Shown here one piece after another: positions 7,953 to 17,138 of a stretch of 64,000 nucleotides of DNA. Within the stretch, counting starts at the first letter, position 1; the number at the start of each line of letters is the position of its first letter. The position numbers were made by a program, and so were the translations under genes. The notes below the pieces were generated by a model. That model was given only the letters and a program-made list of their open reading frames with translations, searched no databases and had not been told where the DNA came from. This DNA comes from Scatosoma sp045644545. GTDB lineage: Bacteria > Bacillota > Clostridia > Christensenellales > Borkfalkiaceae. The stretch covers positions 62,001-126,000 of the forward strand of contig JAZRHC010000009.1 of the NCBI GenBank assembly GCA_045644545.1, given 5' to 3'.

Positions 7953-9302
7953 TTACTCCTTAGACTCTTTTGTCGTCCGTTGTTTTTGCGTTTCAAGCGC
8001 GGTTTTCACCGCTTGGAGCGCGCGCTCGGAAAGGGCGCGGTAGCGTTCCTTTTTATCCCGTATCCGAACGCCGAGCGGGGTTAAAATTCCGTAGTTCGCG
8101 TTCATAGGCTGAAAGTCCTTATTCGGGGTGGACACGTGCGTTTGGAGCGCGCCCGTAATCGTATCGTCGCCAAGCGCGAGGGGCTCGCGACCCAAAATCT
8201 CGTCGGCGATCGCGATCGCCGCCGTAAGCCCGCTGGACGCGCTTTCGACGTAGCCTTCCACGCCCGTGAGCTGACCCGCAAAAAACAAGCGTGTATTATT
8301 TTTAAACGAAAAATCCCGATTTAAAACGCAAGGCGAGTTTAAAAAAGTGTTTCTGTGCATTACGCCGTAGCGCAAGAACTCCGCGTTTTTGAGGGCGGGG
8401 ATCATTGAAAACACCCGTTTTTGTTCGGGGAATTTCAAATTCGTTTGAAATCCCACGAGGTTATACGTTTCCCCTCTTTCCGTTTCTTTCCGAAGCTGCA
8501 ACACCGCGAACGGGCGTTTGCCGTCCTCGCCGAACAGCCCCACGGGCTTTAACGTGCCGTAGCGAAGGGTATCCCTGCCGCGGGAAGCCATTACCTCGAT
8601 CGGCATACACCCCTCGAAAATCTCCCCTTTTTCGAACTCGTGGAGTAGCGCGCGTTCGGCTTTTAAAAGCTCGTCCACGAAAGCGTAGTATTCTTCCTTC
8701 GTCATCGGGCAGTTGATATAGTCGCCCGTGCCTTTGCCGTATCTGTCGCCCGTGAAGGCGCAGGACGTATCGATACTGTCCGCGGACACGATAGGCGCGG
8801 AAGCGTCGTAGAAATGCAATTGCCCGCCGAGCTTTTTAAGGATATCCTTTGAGAGCGGCCCGGAGGTGAGCGGTCCCGTCGCGACGATCGCGTATTCCCC
8901 TTCCTCGGGGTCGGGAAGAGCAAAAACTTCTTCCGTTTTTAAGGTGAGGCTGGAGCAGGAACGGAGCTTTTGGGTGATATACGCCGAAAATTTTTCCCGA
9001 TCGACGGCAAGCGCCGCGCCCGCGGGGACTTTGGTTTTATCCGCCGCCTCGATCACGAGCGAGCCCAAAAGCCGCATTTCTTCTTTCAACAGCCCGCAAG
9101 CGTTGGAGTACGGGTCGTTGCTTTTTAAGGAATTCGAACAGACGAGTTCGCCGTAGCCCTCGCTTTCGTGCGCGGGAGTGAATTTTTTCGGCTTCATTTC
9201 GACGAGCGTCGTTTTTATTCCGCGCGAAGCGAGATAATACGCCGCTTCGCTCCCCGCAAGCCCGCCGCCGATCACGGTAACTTTTGCGTTTGGTTCTCTC
9301 AT
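7953..9302 (-). CDS. trmFO: tRNA (uracil-54) methyltransferase, folate/FAD-dependent
   Basis: The 449-residue protein starts with the FAD-binding VIGGGLAGSEAAYYLASRG, followed by the family-specific ESEGYGELVCSNSLKSN and a conserved MPIEVMASRG-type region; GQLTGVEGYVESASSG is the second dinucleotide-binding part. TrmFO uses methylene-tetrahydrofolate and FADH2 to make ribothymidine at position 54 of tRNA. Its start overlaps the topA stop (ATGA), which fits the conserved topA-trmFO-hslVU order; the xerC-like codV gene and codY, found here in Bacillus, are missing. Confidence 0.97.
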   Translation of the reverse strand: MREPNAKVTVIGGGLAGSEAAYYLASRGIKTTLVEMKPKKFTPAHESEGYGELVCSNSLKSNDPYSNACGLLKEEMRLLGSLVIEAADKTKVPAGAALAVDREKFSAYITQKLRSCSSLTLKTEEVFALPDPEEGEYAIVATGPLTSGPLSKDILKKLGGQLHFYDASAPIVSADSIDTSCAFTGDRYGKGTGDYINCPMTKEEYYAFVDELLKAERALLHEFEKGEIFEGCMPIEVMASRGRDTLRYGTLKPVGLFGEDGKRPFAVLQLRKETERGETYNLVGFQTNLKFPEQKRVFSMIPALKNAEFLRYGVMHRNTFLNSPCVLNRDFSFKNNTRLFFAGQLTGVEGYVESASSGLTAAIAIADEILGREPLALGDDTITGALQTHVSTPNKDFQPMNANYGILTPLGVRIRDKKERYRALSERALQAVKTALETQKQRTTKESKE

Positions 9303-11656
9303 TCTTCAAACCCTTCGGGGAAGTATCCCGTCCATTCGTCGTCGTAGCCCGTATACTTGGGTTCTTCCATTAAAAGCGGGGCTTCGTCGCCCGATTTCGG
9401 GGGGGCAGGGTTGCGTTGAGCTTTCTTTTCCGCGTTTTCCTCCTTCGGCGGGCGTACGCGATAGGAGCAGTCCTTATTCGTGCATTTCACGCCGCCGCGG
9501 GCGGTTTTTACGAGCGCGTCGCCGCAGGTCGGGCACTTTTCGCCCGTGGGGATATCCCAGCTCATAAACTTGCAGTCGGGGTAATTCGAACAGCTATAAT
9601 ATTCCTTTCCGCGCTTGGATTTTCGAACGGTCATCGCCGCGCCGCACTCGGGGCATTTTCCCACGAGCTTAGGCGGTTCTCCCGATTCCATAGGCAGGGT
9701 GGATTTACAAGTGGGATAGTTAGGGCAAGCGAGGAATTTTCCGAACTTGCCGTTCTTTTCCACCATATTTTCCCCGCATTTAGGACAGCGCACCGCCGAA
9801 ATTTTTTCTTCCGCTTCGCTTAAAATATTATGACATTCGGGATAATTCGAGCACGCGAGGTATTTTCCGAATTTGCCGATACGGCGAATCATAAAATGTC
9901 CGCATTTTCCGCAAACCTCTTGCGTGAGCTCGTCGCCGTAGGAAGAGGCGTTTTTGAGGTTCTTTTCAAAGCCGGGGTAGAAATTCCCGATCACCGCGTG
10001 CCAGTCCACGCCGCCTTCTTCGATATCGTCGAGCTTGGTTTCCATTCCCGCCGTAAACCCGATATCCATAACGTCCTTAAAGCAGCTTACGAGCATATCC
10101 ACCACCTCGTACGCCACGGGCGCGGGGATCATATACTTGCCTTCTTTTTTTACGTATTTTTGGTTGAGCTTGGAAATAATCGTAGCGTAGGTCGAGGGTC
10201 TGCCGATCCCCTTTTCTTCCATCGCCTTCACGAGGGAAGCGTCGGTGTAGCGCAAGGGAGGCTTGGTGAATTTTTGTTCCTTTTGCATCGAAAGAAGCTT
10301 CACTTCGTCCCCTTCCTTTAAATCGGGCAACAGCTTTGCCGATTCCGCGCCGTCCTCGTCCTCTTTTTTGCTGTCCTGATACACCGCCGTGAAGCCCGCG
10401 AACAGCAACACCTTTCCGCTCGCCTTGAAGATATATCCGTTATTTTCGATCTCCATTTGCGCGCTGTTATATTTGGCTTCCGCCATTTGCGAGGCGAGGA
10501 AACGCTCGTAAACGAGCTTATATAGCTTATAATGCTTGTTATCGAGCAGTTTTTTCGCGCGGTCGGGGGTCATATCCAAATCGATCGGGCGCACCGCTTC
10601 GTGCGCGTCCTGCGCGCCTTTTTTGGAAGCGTAGTAGTTGGGCTTTTCGGGGGCGTACTCCGCGCCGTAGACCTCGCGGATCTTATCGAGCGCCTTGGCT
10701 TGCGCTTCCTTGGAAACGCGCACGGAGTCCGTTCTCATATACGTGATAAACGCCAAATGATCGCCGCCGCCCGTGTCCATACCTTCGTAGAGGTGCTGGG
10801 CGAGGGTCATCGTTTCGGGCGCGGTGAAGCCGAGCTTGGTGGACGCGTCCTGTTGCATAGAGCTCGTCGTGAACGGCGCGGGCGCGTGCGATTTCGCGAT
10901 CGTTTTCTTCACCTTTGAAACCACGAATTTGCCTTGCGCGAGTTGGGATAAAACGCTTTCCGTTTCCTCCGCCGACGACGGCTTGTATTTTTTTGCGCCC
11001 TTCTTTTCAAGTAACGCTTTGAACGAAGCGTATTTTTGCGGCAGGTCGCGAAGCTCCGCCGTTAAATTCCAGTATTCTTCGGGCTTGAACGAAGTGATTT
11101 CCCGCTCTCTTTCCACGATCAAGCGAAGCGCTACCGACTGCACTCTCCCTCCCGAAAGCGAGCGTTTGCCGCTTGCGGACGTATCTTCGATTTTTCTATT
11201 TAAAAGATCGGAGAGCTTATACCCCACGAGCCGATCGAGCACGCGGCGGGCTTGTTGCGCGTCCACGAGATTATAATTGATCTTGCGGGGGGTTTTGAGC
11301 GCCGCCTCGATCGCGCGGGGGGAAACTTCGTTGAACTCGATGCGGTTTTCGCCGTTTTCGTCGAGTCCCAAAACCGTTTGCAAATGCCAAGAGATCGCCT
11401 CGCCCTCTCTATCGGGGTCGGTGGCGAGATACACTCTGTCCGCTTTTCTCGTATCTTCCACGAGGCGACGGATCACGTCCTCTTTTCCTTCCGAATTGAC
11501 GTATTTCGGCTCGTAGTTGTTGCGGATATCCACGCCGAGCGTGTGCACGGGTAAATCGCGGATATGCCCTGCCGAAGCGTCTACGCGGTATTTTCCTTTG
11601 AGGTATTTGGAAATGGTTTTCGCCTTGGACGGCGATTCTACGATAATTAAATCCAT
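9299..11656 (-). CDS. topA: DNA topoisomerase I
   Basis: The start at 11656 was preferred to the upstream in-frame one because the product then begins MDLIIVESPSKAKTI, the canonical TOPRIM start, and AAGGA lies ahead. Key parts are the TOPRIM acidic motif (TDPDREGEAISWH), the active-site tyrosine in FITYMRTDS at about residue 300, and four C-terminal C4 zinc ribbons (CGKCGHF, CPKCGEN, CPECGAA, CPTCGDA). The 785-residue enzyme relaxes negative supercoils. The tail after the last ribbon is Lys/Pro-rich. Confidence 0.97.
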   Translation of the reverse strand: MDLIIVESPSKAKTISKYLKGKYRVDASAGHIRDLPVHTLGVDIRNNYEPKYVNSEGKEDVIRRLVEDTRKADRVYLATDPDREGEAISWHLQTVLGLDENGENRIEFNEVSPRAIEAALKTPRKINYNLVDAQQARRVLDRLVGYKLSDLLNRKIEDTSASGKRSLSGGRVQSVALRLIVEREREITSFKPEEYWNLTAELRDLPQKYASFKALLEKKGAKKYKPSSAEETESVLSQLAQGKFVVSKVKKTIAKSHAPAPFTTSSMQQDASTKLGFTAPETMTLAQHLYEGMDTGGGDHLAFITYMRTDSVRVSKEAQAKALDKIREVYGAEYAPEKPNYYASKKGAQDAHEAVRPIDLDMTPDRAKKLLDNKHYKLYKLVYERFLASQMAEAKYNSAQMEIENNGYIFKASGKVLLFAGFTAVYQDSKKEDEDGAESAKLLPDLKEGDEVKLLSMQKEQKFTKPPLRYTDASLVKAMEEKGIGRPSTYATIISKLNQKYVKKEGKYMIPAPVAYEVVDMLVSCFKDVMDIGFTAGMETKLDDIEEGGVDWHAVIGNFYPGFEKNLKNASSYGDELTQEVCGKCGHFMIRRIGKFGKYLACSNYPECHNILSEAEEKISAVRCPKCGENMVEKNGKFGKFLACPNYPTCKSTLPMESGEPPKLVGKCPECGAAMTVRKSKRGKEYYSCSNYPDCKFMSWDIPTGEKCPTCGDALVKTARGGVKCTNKDCSYRVRPPKEENAEKKAQRNPAPPKSGDEAPLLMEEPKYTGYDDEWTGYFPEGFEE

Positions 11657-11699
11657 TCTTCGTTCCTTTCTATCTATAAACTTTACTTTTTTTACTTGA

Positions 11700-12782
11700 T
11701 TATACGGGCTCGTAGCGGTTGCCACCGAGCTTTGCGACGAGTCCTTTGACTTCGAGCGACGACAAAATCGCCGTCAGCTTAAAAAGGGAAATCTGCGTTT
11801 TTTCCGAAAGCTCCGCAATATGCCACTCCGAGCGTTCGCGAAGAGCGTTAAGCGTAAGCGACTCGTCGCTTGATAAGGGCGGACGCGGCGGTTTTTTTCG
11901 AGGCGTTTCCAGCCCGAAACGGCTTAACACGTCCCCTGCCGTTTGCGTGAGATACGCGCCGTCTTGAATGAGCGCGTTGCAGCCTTGCCCAAGCTCGTTG
12001 CCCAAGGAATACGGAATCGCAAACAACGGCTTTCCCTCTTTTTTCGCGTATTTTGCGGTGATGAGCGCGCCGCTCGTTTCCCCCGCCGAAAGCACGAGCG
12101 TACCCTCGCCGAGCGCGGCTAAGATTTTGTTTCGGTACTCGTAGGAAAAGGTGCGCGTAGCCGTTTTTAAAGGGTAAGGCGAAAGCAATAAGCCCTTTTG
12201 CGCGATCTCGTTGAGAAGGGGAAGCTTGCCTTGCGGAATCGCGGAAAAACCGCCTGCCAACACGCAAATAATTTTCCCCGCGCGAAGCCCGCCTTCGATC
12301 GCCGCGCCGTCGCCGCCGTCGGCAACGCCCGTGACGATCGCGAACGATTCCGCAATCGATTGAGAAAGCTCCGCGCCCATTTTAAGAACGGCGGGCGGAG
12401 TACGCCGAGAGCCGACGATCGTGAATTTTCGTCCTTTTAAAAGGCTTAAATTTCCCTTTGCATACAGTGCCAAAGGCGCGTCGGGAAGCGTTTTCAGCTC
12501 CTTGGGATAGTCGGGCGAGGCGAGCGTTACGGGAACGATCCCCCGTTTTTCAAGCCCTTGCACGAAGGAATTGAAATACGCGCCGCCGTCCGTCAACGTC
12601 TCCCGCATAGTATTATATACGCTTTCTTTTTGAAAATCAATCAAAAGACGGCGAAATTCGGAAAATTTCCTCACCAGCGATGCGGAATTTCCCGCCGAAA
12701 GCAGGAGTTTTTGCTTTTCTTTTAAATCGAGCGGAAAAGAATCCAGCCAAAGATATCCTTTTTCCTCGGGCGTAAGCGTCAT
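11700..12782 (-). CDS. dprA: DNA-processing protein DprA (Smf)
   Basis: The 360-residue protein has an N-terminal helical region, the Rossmann-like core with TIVGSRRTPP and the region VTGVADGGDGAAIEGGLRAG, LSAGETSGALITA, and a C-terminal winged helix (about residues 305-360). DprA loads RecA on incoming single-stranded DNA. It sits between comM and topA, 43 bases before the topA start. The typical GMARGID motif is changed to GVADGGDGAAIEG, a mild departure. Confidence 0.95.
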   Translation of the reverse strand: MTLTPEEKGYLWLDSFPLDLKEKQKLLLSAGNSASLVRKFSEFRRLLIDFQKESVYNTMRETLTDGGAYFNSFVQGLEKRGIVPVTLASPDYPKELKTLPDAPLALYAKGNLSLLKGRKFTIVGSRRTPPAVLKMGAELSQSIAESFAIVTGVADGGDGAAIEGGLRAGKIICVLAGGFSAIPQGKLPLLNEIAQKGLLLSPYPLKTATRTFSYEYRNKILAALGEGTLVLSAGETSGALITAKYAKKEGKPLFAIPYSLGNELGQGCNALIQDGAYLTQTAGDVLSRFGLETPRKKPPRPPLSSDESLTLNALRERSEWHIAELSEKTQISLFKLTAILSSLEVKGLVAKLGGNRYEPV

Positions 12783-12798
12783 TTTCTTCTCCCTTCCA

Positions 12799-14331
12799 TC
12801 AATCTATCTCCGACAAGGTTGCGCCGTAGGTGCGATAAGAAATGGCTTCGTAGAGGTGATCGGGCAAGATCTCTTCGGAAAGCTCTAAATCCGCGATCGT
12901 GCGCGCGACCTTTAAAATTCGCGAACGCGCGCGAGCGGAAAGATTCAACGACTCGAACGCCGTCTTTAAAATCAATTCGCACTCGGCGGTGAGCTTACAA
13001 TACGCCTTGGTTTCCTTTTCCCCCATTTCCGCGTTCGTCTTGACCGCCGTGCCTTCGAAGCGTTCCCGCTGTATCCTTCTGGCGCGGTCGGCGCGAAGCT
13101 TGACCTCCGCACTCGATTCTTCCCGCTTTTCCGAAAGCAGATCGCTATATTCTACGCCGTCTACCTCAACTTGGATATCGATTCTATCAAGGAGCGGACC
13201 GGAAACGCGGGCGCGGTATTTTCTGATATCGTTGGGAAGGCAGGTGCAACGGCGTTTTTTACTGCCGTAGTGCCCGCAAGGGCAAGGGTTCATACTCGCG
13301 CAGAGCATAAACGAGGCGGGATAAGTAGCCGTGCCGCCCGCACGGGAAATGGTGATCACGCCGTCCTCTAAGGGCTGGCGCAAGGATTCGAGCGACGAAC
13401 GCTTATATTCGGGCAATTCGTCCAAAAACAGCACGCCGCCGTGCGCTAAGCTGATTTCCCCTGGGTGCACAGATCGACTGCCCCCGCCGCACAGGGAAAC
13501 GGTAGTCGCCGTGTGGTGCGGAGAACGGAAGGGGCGTTCGGTGACGATCCCCTCTTTTCCCAGCGTGCCTGCGACCGAATGAATCTTCGTGATTTCGAGC
13601 GCCTCGTCGAAGCTCATATCGGGCATTACGGAAGGAATTGCGCGGGCGAGCATCGTTTTTCCGCTCCCCGGAGGCCCGACGAATAAGATATTGTGTCCTC
13701 CCGCCACCGCCACTTCGAGCGCGCGTTTTGCGATCGGCTGACCTTTGATAAAGGAGAGATCTTTCGCGTTTTCCTTCCCCTCACAGACGACGAAATCGGA
13801 CGGCGCGGTGCGCTCGATCTTTTTTAATCCCGAAAGGTGATCGACGACTTCTTTTAACGACCCCGCCGCGTATACGTTCACGCCGTGGATAAAGCCCGCT
13901 TCGCGCTCGTTACCCTTGGGCACGATAAAGGTTTTAAAGCCTTGATCGCGGGCGGAAATAATCGAGGGCAACACGCCCGTGACGGGGCGAAGATCGCCGT
14001 TTAACGCGAGCTCGCCGAAAAAGACGATCCCTTCCGTTTCACATTCCAAAACGCCGTTGGCGATCAATAAACTCACCGCGATCGCAAGGTCGAACGCCGA
14101 GCCTTCTTTTTTGACGTAGGCGGGCGCGAAATTCACGGTAACGCGGTGAAGCGGGAATTCGAGCGCGCTGTTTTTGATCGCGCTCCGCACCCGTTCTTTG
14201 GATTCTTTGACCGCCGCGTCGGGGAGTCCGACCATATCGTAAGAAGGAATCCCCTTGGAAACGTCCGTTTCCACCGTGACTGCAATCCCTTCCAGCCCCG
14301 AAAGCGCGTAGCTTTGTACTTTTGCTATCAT
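12799..14331 (-). CDS. comM: ComM/YifB family Mg-chelatase-like ATPase
   Basis: Start at 14331 follows AAAGGAG and gives MIAKVQSYALSGLEG, the family N terminus. The 510-residue protein has an N-terminal Lon protease-like domain fold, Walker A GPPGSGKTMLARA, the sensor region LFLDELPEYKR, and a Mg-chelatase C-terminal domain. ComM-type helicases assist branch migration during natural transformation; together with dprA this suggests competence-related functions, although dprA and yifB are also kept in species not known to be competent. It is 16 bases before dprA. Confidence 0.94.
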   Translation of the reverse strand: MIAKVQSYALSGLEGIAVTVETDVSKGIPSYDMVGLPDAAVKESKERVRSAIKNSALEFPLHRVTVNFAPAYVKKEGSAFDLAIAVSLLIANGVLECETEGIVFFGELALNGDLRPVTGVLPSIISARDQGFKTFIVPKGNEREAGFIHGVNVYAAGSLKEVVDHLSGLKKIERTAPSDFVVCEGKENAKDLSFIKGQPIAKRALEVAVAGGHNILFVGPPGSGKTMLARAIPSVMPDMSFDEALEITKIHSVAGTLGKEGIVTERPFRSPHHTATTVSLCGGGSRSVHPGEISLAHGGVLFLDELPEYKRSSLESLRQPLEDGVITISRAGGTATYPASFMLCASMNPCPCGHYGSKKRRCTCLPNDIRKYRARVSGPLLDRIDIQVEVDGVEYSDLLSEKREESSAEVKLRADRARRIQRERFEGTAVKTNAEMGEKETKAYCKLTAECELILKTAFESLNLSARARSRILKVARTIADLELSEEILPDHLYEAISYRTYGATLSEID

Positions 14332-14358
14332 TTGATTTCTCCTTTGGTAAAAAGCAAA

Positions 14359-14384
14359 TTCCGCAAAAGCTCGACTCTTGCGGA
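14359..14384 (-). terminator. possible intrinsic terminator between the glycosyltransferase and comM
   Basis: TTCCGCAA and TTGCGGAA form an 8-base stem, followed on the minus strand by TTTGCTTTTTA. The T-run is broken, so some read-through to comM is likely. Confidence 0.5.
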
Positions 14385-14397
14385 AAACGTTCAAGTA

Positions 14398-16344
14398 TTA
14401 TCTGAAATAGCCGCCCGAAAGAATACTCGTCCAACTAAAAAGCTTTGCCGTCGAGGCGGATACGGCGTAGCCGTAAGCGCTCGGCAAGGAAAGCGCGAAC
14501 ACAACCGCCGCGCCGAGCATAAGCACGGCGAAAACGAGCTCCGAGGGGGAGAGCTTCCCCTTTTCGCGATCGCGCAACGAAAAGAGCGCAAGCGGGATAA
14601 AGCCGAGATAGAAGGCTTGAAAGATAAGCGACGAGATCGCGCTCACGTTCCCCTTGATCAAAGCCGAAAGAAGGGTCGCGAGCAATCCGCCAAGGAAAAC
14701 GAAGTACGCCCGACGAACGCGCAAAGCGGTTTTGTCCGTGCGTTTTTTTGCAAAATCCAAGATCACACGCACCGTGGCGAACAGTAAGCCGAGCAGGCTT
14801 AACGCGGACAAAACGGGGTTAAACGCCGCGTTCCACGCAAGATATTGTGAAGAGCCGACCTGCGTTACGCCGTCGTAGAGGGTCGCCGCCTTCAAGGGCA
14901 AGAACCACGAGAAGATATTCGAGGCGTTTGCCGAGGTGAATTCGGTGACGGTCGTCGCGCTGCCCGAATCGACGAAGGATTTGAACAGGAGCGTGAGAAT
15001 ACTCAGCTTAGGCGAAGCGGGATCGTCGTACGCTTTCACGAGCGCGCCGTAGGCGATCGCGCCCGAGAACAAGCTCGTTAAAAACGCTACGGCGATAAAT
15101 CCGATCGCCGCAAAGGCGATACTCACGCGCAATTTATAGCCGTAATCGCGCTTGGCTTTGGCTTCGGCGGGATTCACGGTGAATTGCGTGCCGTCCTCCG
15201 CGAGGCGGGTTTCTTCTTTGCCCTTTGCGTTTGCAAGCTCTAAGCGATAGGCGAGGCGTTGCCGCCTTAACCCGAACCCGAACAGCACGAGCACGCCCGC
15301 CGCGGGAAGAATCGCCGTGGCTTCGATCGCGATGGCAAGCGAGGCGAAAAGCCCCGAAAGAAGGATATTGCACCCGCCTTTCAACGCTTTGCGGGAAAGT
15401 CCTTTGGAATAGAATCGATGCATAAAATATAAGCTACCGAGAAGCAACGCCGTGAGCAACGCATAGGGCGCGCCGAGCCTACCCACCGAGGTCGCCATAC
15501 CGCCGAACGCGAAGACGAGCGCGAGGATAAAGCCGTATTTTTCATCCTTGAAAAGCGACGTGCCGAGAAGTCCTAAAAAGGCAAGCGCAACCGTCGTTGC
15601 CACAAGGGAAGGCAAGCGGAGCGCGAAAGTGGTTTCGCCGAACAGCGCGATAGAAGGCGCGACGAAAAGAGTGGAAAGCACGCCGAAATCGGGATGTAGG
15701 TTGTATTCGCTCCCCTCCACGATCTTTTTCCCGCCGAGCACGGTGTGGACGGCGGTCATAGCGTAGCCCTCGTCCTGCGTGAAGTTATATTTCGCGGAAT
15801 TATTCAAAAGGAAGGAATCCTGCGCGTCGAGCGTTTTTTGCACCGACGCGGCGCTGAACGCGGAGTTTTCCGCGACGTCCAAAGCAATACGATTCCCTTT
15901 ATCCGAGAACGCGACGATTTCGATAAGCTCTAAGTTTTTATCCGCGCTCAAAGAAATCTTCTTCACGTTCGAAACGGCTTTGCCCGTCGCGACGGCGATC
16001 CAGTTATAATTTGCGCCTACGCGCCCTTCTTTGCCGTATACGTTCGCGATGGAAACCGACCCGAGCGAGGTGGAAGGCGTAGCCGTTGCAGACGAGCTCG
16101 TGCTCGTTTTGATCGTGACCGTAGCGTCCGTGCCGTAGTCCGCGTAAATCGAGCCTATTTTGATATAAATATCGTCGAGTTTTTCACCGCTTTTTATCTC
16201 CGCTTTATAGATCACGGTTTTGCCGCTTGCGTATTCCATCGCTTCGCCGCTCGAACGGAACGAGCCGAGCGTGAAGAGCTGGGCGATAAAGAACGCCGCG
16301 AGAAGGATAATAAAGGAAATCGTAAATTTGTTTTTGATTCGCAT
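14398..16344 (-). CDS. GT-C type membrane glycosyltransferase (PMT/ArnT-like), putative
   Basis: The 648-residue protein has an N-terminal membrane helix (about 9-28), an extracytoplasmic beta-rich domain (about 40-160, with YIKIGSIYADYG and LELIEIVAFSDKGN, reminiscent of a galactose-binding-like fold), then a catalytic-type loop TQDEGYAMTAVH with an acidic pair as in GT39 enzymes, a motif NLHPDFGVLSTL and FALRLPSLV, and about ten further membrane helices. GT-C enzymes move sugars from lipid-linked donors to proteins or cell-wall glycans outside the membrane. The donor and acceptor cannot be told. It is the promoter-proximal gene of the leftward cluster that includes comM and dprA. Confidence 0.7.
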   Translation of the reverse strand: MRIKNKFTISFIILLAAFFIAQLFTLGSFRSSGEAMEYASGKTVIYKAEIKSGEKLDDIYIKIGSIYADYGTDATVTIKTSTSSSATATPSTSLGSVSIANVYGKEGRVGANYNWIAVATGKAVSNVKKISLSADKNLELIEIVAFSDKGNRIALDVAENSAFSAASVQKTLDAQDSFLLNNSAKYNFTQDEGYAMTAVHTVLGGKKIVEGSEYNLHPDFGVLSTLFVAPSIALFGETTFALRLPSLVATTVALAFLGLLGTSLFKDEKYGFILALVFAFGGMATSVGRLGAPYALLTALLLGSLYFMHRFYSKGLSRKALKGGCNILLSGLFASLAIAIEATAILPAAGVLVLFGFGLRRQRLAYRLELANAKGKEETRLAEDGTQFTVNPAEAKAKRDYGYKLRVSIAFAAIGFIAVAFLTSLFSGAIAYGALVKAYDDPASPKLSILTLLFKSFVDSGSATTVTEFTSANASNIFSWFLPLKAATLYDGVTQVGSSQYLAWNAAFNPVLSALSLLGLLFATVRVILDFAKKRTDKTALRVRRAYFVFLGGLLATLLSALIKGNVSAISSLIFQAFYLGFIPLALFSLRDREKGKLSPSELVFAVLMLGAAVVFALSLPSAYGYAVSASTAKLFSWTSILSGGYFR

Positions 16345-16402
16345 AAAAAGCTCCCGCTTCCTTTTTCAAAAAGGAAAGTTTGCTGAATTTTTCTTTTCTT
16401 AT

Positions 16403-16431
16403 ATTGTACAAAAAAACGAAAAAAAAGTAAA
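16403..16431 (-). promoter_or_regulatory. probable promoter of the glycosyltransferase gene
   Basis: Minus-strand TTTACT (16426-16431), 17 bases including two T-tracts, and TACAAT (16403-16408), about 60 bases before the start codon. Confidence 0.6.
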
Positions 16432-16472
16432 CCGAATTTGGCTTACTTTTGAGTATTTTACGAGCCACGAGC

Positions 16473-16507
16473 AAAAAAATAAGTTCGCCTTTGACTTTGG
16501 GCGAACT
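16473..16507 (-). terminator. rplS terminator
   Basis: AGTTCGCC (16500-16507 read leftward) pairs with GGCGAACT (16482-16489) and is followed on the minus strand by TATTTTTTT. Confidence 0.85.
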
Positions 16508-16533
16508 CATTCTTGCCTCGTTGAGGCGGTTTT

Positions 16534-16878
16534 TTAAATCTTTTCTTTAACCTTAGCCGCTTTACCCGTTAAACCGCGCAGGTAATACAACTTCGCTCTT
16601 CTAACCTTACCCTTTCTCACGACCGTGATCGACGCGATTTTCGGGGAATGAAGAGGATAGGTTTTTTCTACGCCGACGCCGTAGGAGATGTGGCGCACGG
16701 TGAAGGTTTCGGAAATGCCGCCGTTTTTCTTCGCAATAACGACGCCTTCGAAGTTCTGGATTCTTTCCTTGCCGCCTTCGATGATCTTAAACCCGACTTT
16801 TACGGTGTCACCTACGTTGAAGGAAGGAACTTCTGCTTTCAAATTTTCCGCGTTGATCGCTTCAATAATCCCTTTCAT
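16534..16878 (-). CDS. rplS: 50S ribosomal protein L19
   Basis: The ATG at 16878 is preferred: the in-frame ATG 18 bases upstream overlaps the GGAGG that serves this start. The 114-residue protein has the L19 segments VPSFNVGDTVKVGF, NFEGVVIAKK and the C-terminal KVRRAKLYYLRGLTGKAAKVKE. L19 sits at the 30S-50S interface. It has its own promoter and terminator here instead of following rimM-trmD as in many Firmicutes. Confidence 0.97.
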   Translation of the reverse strand: MKGIIEAINAENLKAEVPSFNVGDTVKVGFKIIEGGKERIQNFEGVVIAKKNGGISETFTVRHISYGVGVEKTYPLHSPKIASITVVRKGKVRRAKLYYLRGLTGKAAKVKEKI

Positions 16879-16917
16879 TAGACTTTTTACCTCCATTATT
16901 TACGATACGTTCATAAC

Positions 16918-16956
16918 CCGCTGCGCGATTCCTCGTCGCGCCCAAAAAGGCAGCGG
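16918..16956 (-). promoter_or_regulatory. hairpin in the rplS leader, possible L19 autoregulatory leader
   Basis: CCGCTGC and GCAGCGG (16950-16956 and 16918-16924) bracket a GC-rich loop in the about 95-base leader between the rplS promoter and start. Firmicute rplS genes often carry an L19 leader; whether this is homologous would need a covariance search. Confidence 0.4.
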
Positions 16957-16975
16957 AACGCTCGAAGTCTTGATT

Positions 16976-17004
16976 ATTATATATGATTTTGCACGCTTTG
17001 GCAA
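16976..17004 (-). promoter_or_regulatory. promoter of rplS
   Basis: Minus-strand TTGCCA (16999-17004), 17 bases, TATAAT (16976-16981). Confidence 0.75.
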
Positions 17005-17077
17005 GCGTTTTTGCGCTGATTTTGCGGATTTTTTATTTTTTATTTACTTTTTTAAGGAAATCGACTATTCTTTTCCC

Positions 17078-17106
17078 TTGACATCCCTTTGCGTTTTTTC
17101 TATAAT
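17078..17106 (+). promoter_or_regulatory. promoter of the Na+ decarboxylase subunit operon
   Basis: TTGACA (17078-17083), 17 bases, TATAAT (17101-17106), 32 bases before the ATG. Confidence 0.85.
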
Positions 17107-17138
17107 TATATCGTTAAACGTTTACACGGAGGCCTTTT

